A stretch of DNA of 64,000 nt from RBG-16-57-11 sp964503145. GTDB taxonomy: Bacteria; Chloroflexota; Anaerolineae; Anaerolineales; UBA4823. Positions 53,076 to 61,359 of the stretch are shown piece after piece. How positions within the stretch are numbered: position 1 is the first letter of the stretch; every line of letters begins with the position of its first letter. A program made the position numbers and the translations under genes. The DNA is taken from contig CAZCYV010000001.1 of the NCBI GenBank assembly GCA_964503145.1, positions 806,001-870,000 of the forward strand, read 5' to 3'. A model generated the notes under the pieces. It saw only the letters and a list, made by a program, of their open reading frames with translations. It did not search any database and was not told the origin of the DNA.

Positions 53076-54221
53076 CTAAAGGCCCATCAGACGGGCAATG
53101 ATGTTGCGCTGGATGTCCGAAGTGCCCGAATAGAGCACGCCGCCGACCGAATCGCGCAGATCGCGCTCGATCTCGAATTCGGTCATATAGCCATAGCTGC
53201 CCAGGGTGCGCACGGCATCCAGGCTGGATTGGATGAAGGCCTCGCTCAGATACAGTTTGGCCATTGCCGCTTCCATGATGGCCGATTTGCCCATCTTGTG
53301 CAGCCAGGCGACCTTGTAGAGCAACAGCCGCGCCGTCTCCAGGCGCACCTTCATGTCCACGAGACGGTTGGCGACGGACTGGAACTTGCCGATTGGCTGG
53401 CCGTATTGATGGCGCTCGCGGGCATAATTGACGCACGTCTCGAGCTGGCGCTCCATGGCGCCGACATGGCTGGCCAGTATGCAACTCCGTTCCCATTCCA
53501 TCGAGTGGTTGAAAATCTTGGCCCCCGCGCCCTCCGGCCCCAGCCGGTTCGCCTCGGGGATGAAACAGTCCTGGAAGATCAGCTCCCCCATCGGCGAGGT
53601 GCGCAAGCCCATCTTGTCCAGCTCGCGGCTGACACTGAAGCCCGGCGTGCCCTTCTCCACGATGAAGCAGGTCACACCCCACATCTTCTTGGCAGGGTCC
53701 ACCGTGGCAAAGACCACCGCCAGATCGGCCACCGGCGCGTTGGTGACGAACATCTTACTGCCGTTGAGCACGTATCCGCCGTCGACGCGCGTCGCTCGCG
53801 TCCTTAAGCTATACGCATCCGACCCTGAGTCTGGCTCGGACATACCATGCGCGCCGACAAGCTCGCCGCGACACAACCCCGGCAGGTACTTGCGCTTCTG
53901 CTCCTCCGTGCCGAAGCTGAAGATCGGCATCTGCACGCTCCACATCTGAGCGTTCATGGCAAAGATCAAGCCGTTGTCGCGGCAGGCATAGCCCAGGCCC
54001 TCCATGGTAAGCATGGTGGTCAGGATATCTGCGTCTGCGCCGCCGTATTCTTCGGGAAACGGCAGCCCCTGGATGCCATAGCGGGCGCATTTCAACCACT
54101 TCTGGCGCGGGAAGCTCCCCTGGCGGTCATCTTCGATGATGTCCCCGTTCAGTTCCTTTTCAGCGAAATCGATGACGGCCTGTCGATAAGTCAATTGTTC
54201 TTCGGTCCATGAAAAATCCAT
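53076..54221 (-). CDS. acyl-CoA dehydrogenase-like prolyl-carrier-protein oxidase
   Basis: FAD-dependent dehydrogenase of 381 residues with the full acyl-CoA dehydrogenase fold. SEPDSGSDAYSLRT and FVTNAPVADLAVV contact FAD, and SGTSDIQRNIIARLMG closes the protein. The position that holds the catalytic Glu in medium- and short-chain enzymes is Ser365 (LYSGTSD). A Glu is present instead at 244 (SMEWERS), the helix-G position used by isovaleryl-CoA and prolyl-carrier oxidases. The middle region EGAGAKIFNHSMEWER resembles PigA/RedW/PltE. The enzyme is predicted to oxidise prolyl-S-carrier to the pyrrole. Oxidation of another acyl-carrier is the alternative. Confidence 0.85.
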   Translation of the reverse strand: MDFSWTEEQLTYRQAVIDFAEKELNGDIIEDDRQGSFPRQKWLKCARYGIQGLPFPEEYGGADADILTTMLTMEGLGYACRDNGLIFAMNAQMWSVQMPIFSFGTEEQKRKYLPGLCRGELVGAHGMSEPDSGSDAYSLRTRATRVDGGYVLNGSKMFVTNAPVADLAVVFATVDPAKKMWGVTCFIVEKGTPGFSVSRELDKMGLRTSPMGELIFQDCFIPEANRLGPEGAGAKIFNHSMEWERSCILASHVGAMERQLETCVNYARERHQYGQPIGKFQSVANRLVDMKVRLETARLLLYKVAWLHKMGKSAIMEAAMAKLYLSEAFIQSSLDAVRTLGSYGYMTEFEIERDLRDSVGGVLYSGTSDIQRNIIARLMGL

Positions 54222-54325
54222 CGCTGCTCTCCATAGAACCCAGCCGGATCACGCATGCGCCTGTCCCGCTGGTGTGTTTAAAATCACGGTTCGACGTCCC
54301 AATAGCCTGAACTGGCTTCCGCCGA

Positions 54326-54331
54326 ATTATA
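54326..54331 (-). promoter_or_regulatory. -10 box upstream of the pyrrolyl module
   Basis: TATAAT on the minus strand in the context TCATTTATAAT, identical over 11 bases to the -10 regions at 15855 and 23876. About 105 bases before the dehydrogenase start. No matching -35 and no TGCGACAAAT box. It would make the module and the acyltransferases a separate transcription unit. Confidence 0.45.
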
Positions 54332-54724
54332 AATGATCCCCATACACTCATCGGCGGGGCCAGACTCTGATTGATCTGGATTGTTTCTTAGAACGTTGCC
54401 GCCTCGGGCAAATCCTCAGGCTGGTGATACCAGTGAAAGCTGCAACTACAGCCCAAGGCTCCAGTCGGATCGACGACGCCTGGAGCTTTGGCGTATAGCA
54501 TGTCGCGCTGGCCGGTCAGCCAGGCGAGCGCCAGTGGTTCAGAATATGAGAACTCGGGCCAGGGGCGAAATTTTGGGCGCTTGAATTTGCGGCGCAAGTG
54601 GATTTGGATGAGTGTCAGCACGATGTGATCCTATCTCGGCCATACGGCGATGGTGATGCTCCACGGGGCATCGATTTGCTTGCCGCAGAGCCTCGGGCAG
54701 ATGCGCTCTTGCAAAAACTAAGAC

Positions 54725-54788
54725 GGGCATAACGCTCAAACGTGACGCTTTCGAGGCGCCAGGCGCCATAACGACCTCGTTAGGCGCC
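54725..54788. repeat. palindromic, attC-like element
   Basis: GGCGCC-A-TAACGA and TCGTTA-GGCGCC (54762-54788) form a 12-bp hairpin with one bulge, preceded by another GGCGCC. The outer ends read GCATAAC and GTTAGGC, close to integron RYYYAAC and GTTRRRY core sites (one mismatch on the left), and CTCAAACGTGACGC resembles an inner attC box. No integrase is seen. Could be an attC relic or just a hairpin. Confidence 0.3.
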
Positions 54789-54801
54789 TTGATCACCTAG
54801 T

Positions 54802-56001
54802 CTAAAGGACACCCGCCAACTGACCTTCGAGCGTGGCGATAGCCCGCTCCCAGGTCCAGTTCTGCAGCACGTGCCGGCGGCCTTCTGCGCCCAATTCCTG
54901 CGCCCACTCAGGATTCGCCAGCAAGCGCGAGACCGCCTGGGCAAACTCCGCCGGCTCCCGCCGGGTTAGCAGGCCGGTCTTTTCGTGGATCACCGCTTCT
55001 TGAATCCCGCCCTCGCACACCGCCGCCACCGGCGTGGCGCAGGCCATCGATTCCAGGCTTACGAAACCAAACGGCTCGTGGTAAGGGGCGTAAACCGTCA
55101 CCATAGCCTGGTTGTACAGCTCGACCAGCTTCTCCTCGCTAACGTTGCCCAGCAAATGCAACACCACGCCTTTGTCCTGGGCCAGCCCCAGCAAATAATC
55201 CCGTTCGGGCGGATTCTGAAAATTGCTGGCAATGCTCAGCGGTGGGCGTTCACCTTTGGGGATCAGAGCCAGCGCTTCGATCAGAAAATCGAAGCCTTTG
55301 AGCGGCGTCAGCGAACCCACTGAGAGTACCATCCGCTGCTTCTCCAATCCCAAAGGGCGAAAGTGCGCCGCGTCCACGCCGTGGTAGCTGACCTCAGCTT
55401 CCACCTGGTAAATGGTTTTTACATTGCCGCGGGTGAAGCGCGAATTCACCAGCACCCGATCGGCGCTGCGGATATTCGCCCGGTCATTTTTTTGCAGCGC
55501 GTGGCGATAGATCCCAGGCAGCGGATCCAGGCGGTTCAAAGCCCGCCTGCGCCAGGAGATCGGATCAATATAAGGGCGGAAGGGCGTGGCCTCATAGAGC
55601 ACGCGCAGCGGCTCGTGGCAGTAAAACACGCTTCGATGGCGGCGAAGGTGACGGATGACACTCGGCGTGTTCTCGAACTGACAGGGCTGGACAAAGACCA
55701 GATCGTAGCCGGCTTTCTCGATCTCCGCGGCAACCTGCTGGACGAGCCGATCCAACCGCTTCAGATCGAACCAGCGCATCAGCTGGTTCAGCCTTCCAAA
55801 GGGCGAGCGAAACAGAGGCAGAGGGCGAAAGGGATAGATGCGATAGTCCGAGACAAAAGGGCGAATGTCGGCAAACTCATGGTTGGCGCAAGATAGCGTA
55901 TACACCTCCAGGGTGTGCCTCTCCGTCAGCCGCCGGACTTCCTCCTGCAGCGACCGCTTCGCCCCGCCCGAGGTGAGATTGTGGTAAATCGCAATCCGCA
56001 T
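54802..56001 (-). CDS. glycosyltransferase family 4
   Basis: GT-B glycosyltransferase of 399 residues. N-terminus MRIAIYHNLTSGGAKRSLQE is the acceptor domain with a GGA(K/E)R loop. LSVGSLTPLKGFDFLIEAL begins the donor domain and EPFGFVSLESMACATPV is the E-x7-E motif. It is a conventional retaining family-4 enzyme unlike the Stp1-type group elsewhere in the cluster. Donor unknown. Confidence 0.9.
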   Translation of the reverse strand: MRIAIYHNLTSGGAKRSLQEEVRRLTERHTLEVYTLSCANHEFADIRPFVSDYRIYPFRPLPLFRSPFGRLNQLMRWFDLKRLDRLVQQVAAEIEKAGYDLVFVQPCQFENTPSVIRHLRRHRSVFYCHEPLRVLYEATPFRPYIDPISWRRRALNRLDPLPGIYRHALQKNDRANIRSADRVLVNSRFTRGNVKTIYQVEAEVSYHGVDAAHFRPLGLEKQRMVLSVGSLTPLKGFDFLIEALALIPKGERPPLSIASNFQNPPERDYLLGLAQDKGVVLHLLGNVSEEKLVELYNQAMVTVYAPYHEPFGFVSLESMACATPVAAVCEGGIQEAVIHEKTGLLTRREPAEFAQAVSRLLANPEWAQELGAEGRRHVLQNWTWERAIATLEGQLAGVL

Positions 56002-56077
56002 CTAATCGCAATTCCTGCCAGCGGTGCCTGCGCCGCGGGATAAGCCGATCCGATTCATGCGCCTCCCGCCCCGACGC

Positions 56078-57151
56078 TCATCCCACCAGCTTGGAAAGAG
56101 GCGCTTCTTCTTCGGCGAAAGCCCCCTTGGCGGCCAGGACGCGCCGGCAAAGGGCGGGACTCGCCTGATAAGAAGCCCACAACACAGACGTCCGCCAATC
56201 GGCTGGGTTCAACCTGAGCGAGGCGCGCAGCCAACTGTGGATGTGCGCCGTGTCGCCGGTCAAGATGGCTTTGCTGGCCATCAAGCGCAACAATTTGGCC
56301 TGCATAACCCGAGGAAGCTCTTCGAATTGACGCCAGCTCAGGGCGGCGGTTTGCTGCTCGGGCATACCGGTTAGATGCTCGATCAGCAGGTCGTAGAAAG
56401 CCTTATAGCGCGTTTCAGGAGCGCATTGACCAAATTTGGAGGCGTGGATCGCTTTCGTCCTACAACGGGCTAAAGAGGCCGCCCGCTTCGCCCGATCGGT
56501 GGTGCGGGTGATGTTGCTCCGGTGGACGCGGTACAGATAGGTGAGCCGATCCAGGTAGCCGAAGGGGTGATTTTCTGCGTAGCGGGTGACAAAGTCCCAA
56601 TCTGGCCCGATAACGATCTGCGGATCGAAACGCAACGCCTTTTCGAACACAGGCTTTGCTCTCAACACGATGCACCCTGGCGGGCCGATCACATCTGAAG
56701 CCCGGACGAGTTCTTCAAAGATCCAGCCTTCGAATGGCCCCCGGCGGCGCGCCGACAAGGGCAGCAGGCGGTTCCCCTGCTCATCGATATGGTAACCATC
56801 GGTATAGACAGCGTCGAATTCGGGATGCGCCCGCAGGAAATCCACTGTCGCTTCCAGGTGCTCCGGCAGAAACAGGTCGTCCGCGTCCAGGAAGGCGATC
56901 AATGCCCCTTTGGAGTGCTCCAGGGCCGTATTTCTGGCCGCCGCCTCGCCCTGATTGGGCTGCCGAATCAGGCGGATGCGTGGGTCGGCATAGCCTGCAG
57001 CGATCTCGGCCGTCCGGTCTTTCGAGCCATCGTCAACGATGATCAGTTCCCAGTGCGGATAGCTTTGGGCGAGGACGCTCTCGATCGCAGAGGCGATGTA
57101 ATTTTCGGCGTTGTAAGCCGGCATCATCACGCTGACCAGTTCTCGGGTCAT
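56078..57151 (-). CDS. glycosyltransferase family 2
   Basis: GT-A glycosyltransferase of 357 residues. VSVMMPAYNAENYIASAIES, IIVDDGSKDRTAEI and the metal-binding IAFLDADDLFLPEHL (DxDD) are standard. The C-terminal 130 residues are helical and similar in style to the end of the GT2 gene at the right edge. ATG at 57151 overlaps the stop of the upstream gene (ATGA), which decides the start over a frame open to 57193. Confidence 0.9.
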   Translation of the reverse strand: MTRELVSVMMPAYNAENYIASAIESVLAQSYPHWELIIVDDGSKDRTAEIAAGYADPRIRLIRQPNQGEAAARNTALEHSKGALIAFLDADDLFLPEHLEATVDFLRAHPEFDAVYTDGYHIDEQGNRLLPLSARRRGPFEGWIFEELVRASDVIGPPGCIVLRAKPVFEKALRFDPQIVIGPDWDFVTRYAENHPFGYLDRLTYLYRVHRSNITRTTDRAKRAASLARCRTKAIHASKFGQCAPETRYKAFYDLLIEHLTGMPEQQTAALSWRQFEELPRVMQAKLLRLMASKAILTGDTAHIHSWLRASLRLNPADWRTSVLWASYQASPALCRRVLAAKGAFAEEEAPLSKLVG

Positions 57152-58407
57152 CTCGATCGCTCTCTGGCGTTGAAATCCTGGCTCACTTTGCAAAAGATCT
57201 GCTCCAATTGCTCGACGGTGCGCCGCCAGGTATGCCGCTGTTCCGCCTCGATGCGAGCAGCGCGGCCAATGCGGCTCACCAATTCACGGTCGGCCACCAG
57301 TCTGATCAGCGCCTGGGCCAGGGCGGCTTCGTCGCAGGGCGGCACGATCCAACCCGTCACCCCGTGCTCGAGGGTGGCGGGTTGTCCATCCTGGCCCGAG
57401 GCCACCGTTGCCAGGCCGGCGGATTTATAATCGAACAGCTTCAAGCCAGAAAACTCCATCCAGCCGCAGTAGGGCGCCACGCCGATATCCGCCTGCGCCA
57501 GGCGCTGCGCCACCTGCTGAATGCTCAGTTGGCCGGTCAGCTCCACATGCTCTTGCAGGCCCAGTTGCTGAATGCGCGCCTCGATTTGCGGCTGCTGCGT
57601 GCCCGAGCCAATCAGGACCAGGTGGACGCCTGGGTCGCTTGCGACGACCTGCGCAAAGGCCGAGAGCAAAATCAGCACCCCGTGCCAAGGCTCGAAAGCG
57701 CCCACGAACGCCAGCCCGACCGGCGTATCTGGTTCCGCCGCCGGACGAAAGCAGCGCAACTCTTCCCGCTTCAATAGCTCGACGATTTCGCTGCCATTCT
57801 CCACTGTGACCACCCGCTGCGGATCGACGCCCCACCCTTTGATGAACCGTTTGCGGTGCCCATCGCCAGTGGCCACCACGAAATCGCCCCGCTGCACCGC
57901 CTGGCGCATGATGCGGACCGCCAGCCAGCGCTGCAAGCCTTTCGGCGCTACCCCCAGCCTTTCCAACTCGGTCATGAAATCGCCGTTGTTGACTTCGAAG
58001 ACCAGCGGGATGCGCAGCCGGCGCGCCGCCAGCCCTGGCCCGTAGCTCATCCAGAACAGGCGCTCGTAGAGCAGGTCTCGGTCGCCCATTTCCTGGCAGA
58101 TCGCTTCGGCAAAACGCTGACTCTCGAACCAGTTGATATAGGGGAGTTTTAAGCGGAACTGGACGCCGCGCACCCCGCGCTCGACCTGTCGCCGCCAGCC
58201 CTGGTCGAAGCGCTGCACCTGCATCGGCTCAAAAGCTTCCAGGTCGTCCGAGCGCCAGATGCGCCCTTCGTAGCGCGCCAGAAAACGCAGATCATGCCCC
58301 AGGGCGCGCAGTTCTTGATAGACCTTCAAGACGTGGTTGGCAGCACCGCTCAGCGGCCGGGAGCGCACGTCTGGAGCGCCCTCCTGGATCACATAGCCGA
58401 TCTTCAT
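57148..58407 (-). CDS. glycosyltransferase family 4-like
   Basis: GT-B glycosyltransferase of 419 residues. The N-terminal half has MKIGYVIQEGAPDVRSRPLS and SGAANHV-type acceptor loops, and the donor half has FVGAFEPWHGVLILLSAF and EFSGLKLFDYKSAGLATVAS, where Lys-Asp-Tyr-Lys replaces the common E-x7-E. It overlaps the next gene by four bases and lies 6 bases after the previous one. Sugar unknown. Confidence 0.88.
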   Translation of the reverse strand: MKIGYVIQEGAPDVRSRPLSGAANHVLKVYQELRALGHDLRFLARYEGRIWRSDDLEAFEPMQVQRFDQGWRRQVERGVRGVQFRLKLPYINWFESQRFAEAICQEMGDRDLLYERLFWMSYGPGLAARRLRIPLVFEVNNGDFMTELERLGVAPKGLQRWLAVRIMRQAVQRGDFVVATGDGHRKRFIKGWGVDPQRVVTVENGSEIVELLKREELRCFRPAAEPDTPVGLAFVGAFEPWHGVLILLSAFAQVVASDPGVHLVLIGSGTQQPQIEARIQQLGLQEHVELTGQLSIQQVAQRLAQADIGVAPYCGWMEFSGLKLFDYKSAGLATVASGQDGQPATLEHGVTGWIVPPCDEAALAQALIRLVADRELVSRIGRAARIEAEQRHTWRRTVEQLEQIFCKVSQDFNARERSR

Positions 58408-58413
58408 CTCGTC

Positions 58414-59430
58414 CTATGGCGCAGACCAGCCCTGGCCGACCGCCTCGACCAACTCGCGGATTTGGACTTTGACGCGGTGGATGTCGAACTTCTCGCACAC
58501 GATGGCGCGCAAAGCCTGCCGCCGGTGCAACTTCTCGACCTCCGACGCTGCGCAATATTCAAGAATCTTCTGGCGCAGCTCAGCGCCGGTGTCGTACAGA
58601 TTTTCCTCGGGAAGCAGTTCGTCAGCCCCCTCCCAGCGGTGAGACAGGGTGTAGCACCCGCTGGCCATAGCCTCCATTGGAGCCAACTGCAACCCCTCGG
58701 AGTAGCTGTTGGAAATGAAGATATCGATCTTGGGATACCAGTTTTGGGGGTCTGAGACGTTCTCATAGAAGGTCACCCTGGATTTCAGTCCCAGGCGCTC
58801 GACCAGACTGTGCAGCGCAGCATAGTAGTCGGCGTGTAAGACATGCCTGCCGCCGCCGATGTGCAGGTGGAAAGAAGCGGCGTCCTGAGCCTCTGGCGAC
58901 TGCACCAGTTCGTAAAAATCCAGGATCAACTCATACACCCGCTTGCGCGGCGTCAGATGACACAGGATGCCAATATCGCCGCTAAATGGCCTGGTATGAA
59001 AAGCGAATTTATCTGGCGAAGTGCCCTCGGGGATGACCACCACCCTGTCCACGTATTGGGGATACAAGGCGCCAAATTCCCGGCGCTTGGCCTGGCTGAC
59101 CAGGATGATCTTATCCACGGCATCCCAGTTGATCTGGTTCGCCCAGCGATACAGATCATAGCGGTGGATACGCGTGACGACTCCGCAGGTCTTCGGCAGG
59201 CGCGAAGCGGCAGCTAACAACTCCGAAGCCCACTCGAAGAAAACCACCTGGTTGTCCCGCAGCAGGGCGCTCAGGTCTCGCTGAAAGAGATAACGGTTGG
59301 CTCGTTCCCGAAAGAACGGCGTTTGCACGCTACGCCGCTTGAACTGGCTCACTCGATGATGCTTGGCCAGCTCGGCGTAGATCTCGTTGAAAAAGGCCCA
59401 GGTCTCTTCGATGGCGACGCCGATGCGCAT
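58414..59430 (-). CDS. glycosyltransferase (family 4-like)
   Basis: Protein of 338 residues, shorter than the others. It starts MRIGVAIEETWAFFNEIYAE and has IGILCHLTPRKRVYELILDF at the domain junction and SNSYSEGLQLAPMEAMASGC as donor motif (E-x6-E). The acceptor domain is reduced to about 150 residues. It lies between the Cys-less asparagine synthetase homologue (30 bases) and the next glycosyltransferase (6 bases). Confidence 0.85.
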   Translation of the reverse strand: MRIGVAIEETWAFFNEIYAELAKHHRVSQFKRRSVQTPFFRERANRYLFQRDLSALLRDNQVVFFEWASELLAAASRLPKTCGVVTRIHRYDLYRWANQINWDAVDKIILVSQAKRREFGALYPQYVDRVVVIPEGTSPDKFAFHTRPFSGDIGILCHLTPRKRVYELILDFYELVQSPEAQDAASFHLHIGGGRHVLHADYYAALHSLVERLGLKSRVTFYENVSDPQNWYPKIDIFISNSYSEGLQLAPMEAMASGCYTLSHRWEGADELLPEENLYDTGAELRQKILEYCAASEVEKLHRRQALRAIVCEKFDIHRVKVQIRELVEAVGQGWSAP

Positions 59431-59460
59431 GAAACTTCTGCTCTCCCGTCGAATGCGATC

Positions 59461-61329
59461 CTAATCGATGAACTGGCGATGCCAGAGCTCCAGCGAAAGC
59501 AGCGCGCCCAGGCGCACGGCGTAATTGGCGCCCGCCATGTGCTCGGCGACCAGATTGCGCAGGTAGTCCGGGTTGAAGTATCCACGCTCCAAGGCGGCCG
59601 GGCTGAGCAACGTCTGTTCCACCCACGGACGCAGCACCGTGCGAAACCACAGGTTGTAATCCTTGTAGTGCCGTGCATACGGCCCGGCCAGCCAGCCCAA
59701 ACCGCGCTGGCGCAGATGCCATTGAGCCAGCTTCCAGGCGCGCGCCCAAACGTCCCGCGAGCAAGCGATCAACGGCAGGCCCTCGCGGGCGATCGGCACC
59801 TTCGCCAGATCCGGGTGGGCTTCGCTGAAGGCACGAACGCTCAGACGGCGTTCGAACAAGTAGCCTGGCGGGACGCGCAGGGTGAAGTCGTAAAGATCGT
59901 TATCGCAGAACGGCAGGCGCACTGACGCAAAGCTGCGCATCACCTCCACACCGTTGAGCGTCATGCGTGGAACGCGCTGGGTCATGTCAAAATACAGGCG
60001 CTGGATCGCCAGTTGATGGGAGTCGGCGCGCTGTAGCCCCTGGCGGTAGCTCGCGAACACACCATCCCCGATCTGGCGCTGAAACTCCTGCGTGAACAGC
60101 AAGCGGTGCTCTGGCAGGCTGAAGGTGATTACGCCCTGATTGGCATGGGTCTGCATGTGCACCCGATATCGGGTCTCTTCGTCGTAATCACCCCAAAAAT
60201 CCTTCGTCAGCGCGAAGCCCATCATGGCGTCGCCCATAAAACCCTTGAACACCACGCGAGCGAACTGGCTTTCTTCTCTGGCGGTCGCCAGCGCGTGCAG
60301 GTTGACCAGATTGCCCAGGCCGTCGGTGATGCGCACCGCCTCTTCGGCCTTGTCCAACAGCCAGTCCGGCCTCAGCTCGAAGAAGTGGTGGCGCGTTCGG
60401 GCCACTCTGGCCAGCGCTTTCGCCGCTCGGGCGTCGTCGCAGCCGGGGATGCCCCAGGTGAAGGTGTGCAGTTGATCGCCAGGGACGAGCTGCGCCAGCT
60501 CCCCCAGCAGAGCGCGCGAATCCAGCCCGCCGCTGAGCAAGATGCCCAGGGGCAGCCCATCACCTGCCCGGCGGGCCACCGCCTGGTGGATCAGGCGCTT
60601 CAATTCTTCAACGTATTCGGCCTCGCTGCGCAACGCGTATGCCTCGGCGTATTTCAGCCTCCAATAAGGGCGGATGCTCAACCGGTTGCCATCAGCGGCG
60701 GCGCTGCGAAAAGTCAGCACGCTGGCCTGCGGCAGCAGCCGGGCATGTTCCAGGAAGGTGCGGTCGTCCAACACATGATCGAAGGTCAGGAACTGAGCGA
60801 TCGCCAGGCGATCTATCTGGCGCGGCAGGGTCGGATCCACTAGCAGGGCGCGCACGCCCGAGGCAAACACCAGACCGTTGCGCGTCAACGCATAATAGAT
60901 CGGCTGGTTGCCCAGGCGGTCGCTGATCAGCACCAGCTTTTGCTGCGCTTGGTCCCAGATGGCAATGGCAAACAGGCCATTCAGCAAGCCCGCGAAATCC
61001 TCGCCGTAAGCCTCGTAAAGGTGCAAAGCCAGCTCGGCGTCGCTTTGCGTGCTGAACTGCACGCCGCGCTGCGCTAAAGATTGCCGCAGGCGCTGCTGAT
61101 CGTAAAACTCGCCCTCCATCACCACACAGCGGCTGCGCTCCTGGTTCCAGATCGGCTGAGAGTCGGGGTTGAGCACCTCCAGGCTGACCCGCCCCAGGCC
61201 AAACCCCTCGCCTTCATACAGGCGGCGGCGAAAGCGGGGATCGCTCTCCAGGGCGCGCGCCATCGCCTCCAGGCCAAAGCCAGGGCTTTCACCATGCGGA
61301 TGAGTCACATATCCAATCAGTCCAGGCAT
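59461..61329 (-). CDS. asparagine synthetase homologue lacking the glutaminase Cys
   Basis: Protein of 622 residues. The N-terminal class-II amidotransferase-like domain begins MPGLIGYVTHPHG: the catalytic Cys2 is replaced by Pro, and no alternative Cys follows nearby. The synthetase domain keeps the PP-loop GILLSGGLDSRALLGEL and FKGFMGDAMMGF, so carboxylate adenylation may be intact. This pattern occurs in beta-lactam synthetases and lasso-peptide cyclases as well as in polysaccharide-cluster homologues. It may join an amine other than glutamine-derived ammonia to an acid on the glycan. It is not an ordinary AsnB. Confidence 0.85.
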   Translation of the reverse strand: MPGLIGYVTHPHGESPGFGLEAMARALESDPRFRRRLYEGEGFGLGRVSLEVLNPDSQPIWNQERSRCVVMEGEFYDQQRLRQSLAQRGVQFSTQSDAELALHLYEAYGEDFAGLLNGLFAIAIWDQAQQKLVLISDRLGNQPIYYALTRNGLVFASGVRALLVDPTLPRQIDRLAIAQFLTFDHVLDDRTFLEHARLLPQASVLTFRSAAADGNRLSIRPYWRLKYAEAYALRSEAEYVEELKRLIHQAVARRAGDGLPLGILLSGGLDSRALLGELAQLVPGDQLHTFTWGIPGCDDARAAKALARVARTRHHFFELRPDWLLDKAEEAVRITDGLGNLVNLHALATAREESQFARVVFKGFMGDAMMGFALTKDFWGDYDEETRYRVHMQTHANQGVITFSLPEHRLLFTQEFQRQIGDGVFASYRQGLQRADSHQLAIQRLYFDMTQRVPRMTLNGVEVMRSFASVRLPFCDNDLYDFTLRVPPGYLFERRLSVRAFSEAHPDLAKVPIAREGLPLIACSRDVWARAWKLAQWHLRQRGLGWLAGPYARHYKDYNLWFRTVLRPWVEQTLLSPAALERGYFNPDYLRNLVAEHMAGANYAVRLGALLSLELWHRQFID

Positions 61330-61359
61330 CCGTTACTCTCGATCAGCGGCTTTGATGGC

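Larger units (their letters stand above)
54222..54801. other. 580-base intergenic stretch within the glycan cluster
   Basis: No supported gene. It contains the -10 box at 54326, a doubtful 77-codon open frame (54621-54388, minus, GTG start without ribosome-binding site) and a palindromic element at 54725-54788. It separates the pyrrolyl module from the upstream glycosyltransferases. Confidence 0.6.

Noticed and set aside
53035..53682. 216-residue N-terminal extension of the prolyl ligase frame
   Set aside because: It overlaps the dehydrogenase gene in another frame and does not resemble a domain; ATG at 53034 has a strong AGGAGGTGG site.
54388..54621. 77-codon minus-strand frame in the intergenic gap
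   Set aside because: Begins with GTG, has no ribosome-binding site and no recognisable domain. The sequence looks somewhat protein-like, so it may be a decayed gene, but evidence is too thin to annotate.
54539..54796. 85-codon minus-strand frame
   Set aside because: It runs through the palindromic element, overlaps another doubtful frame and has no family resemblance.
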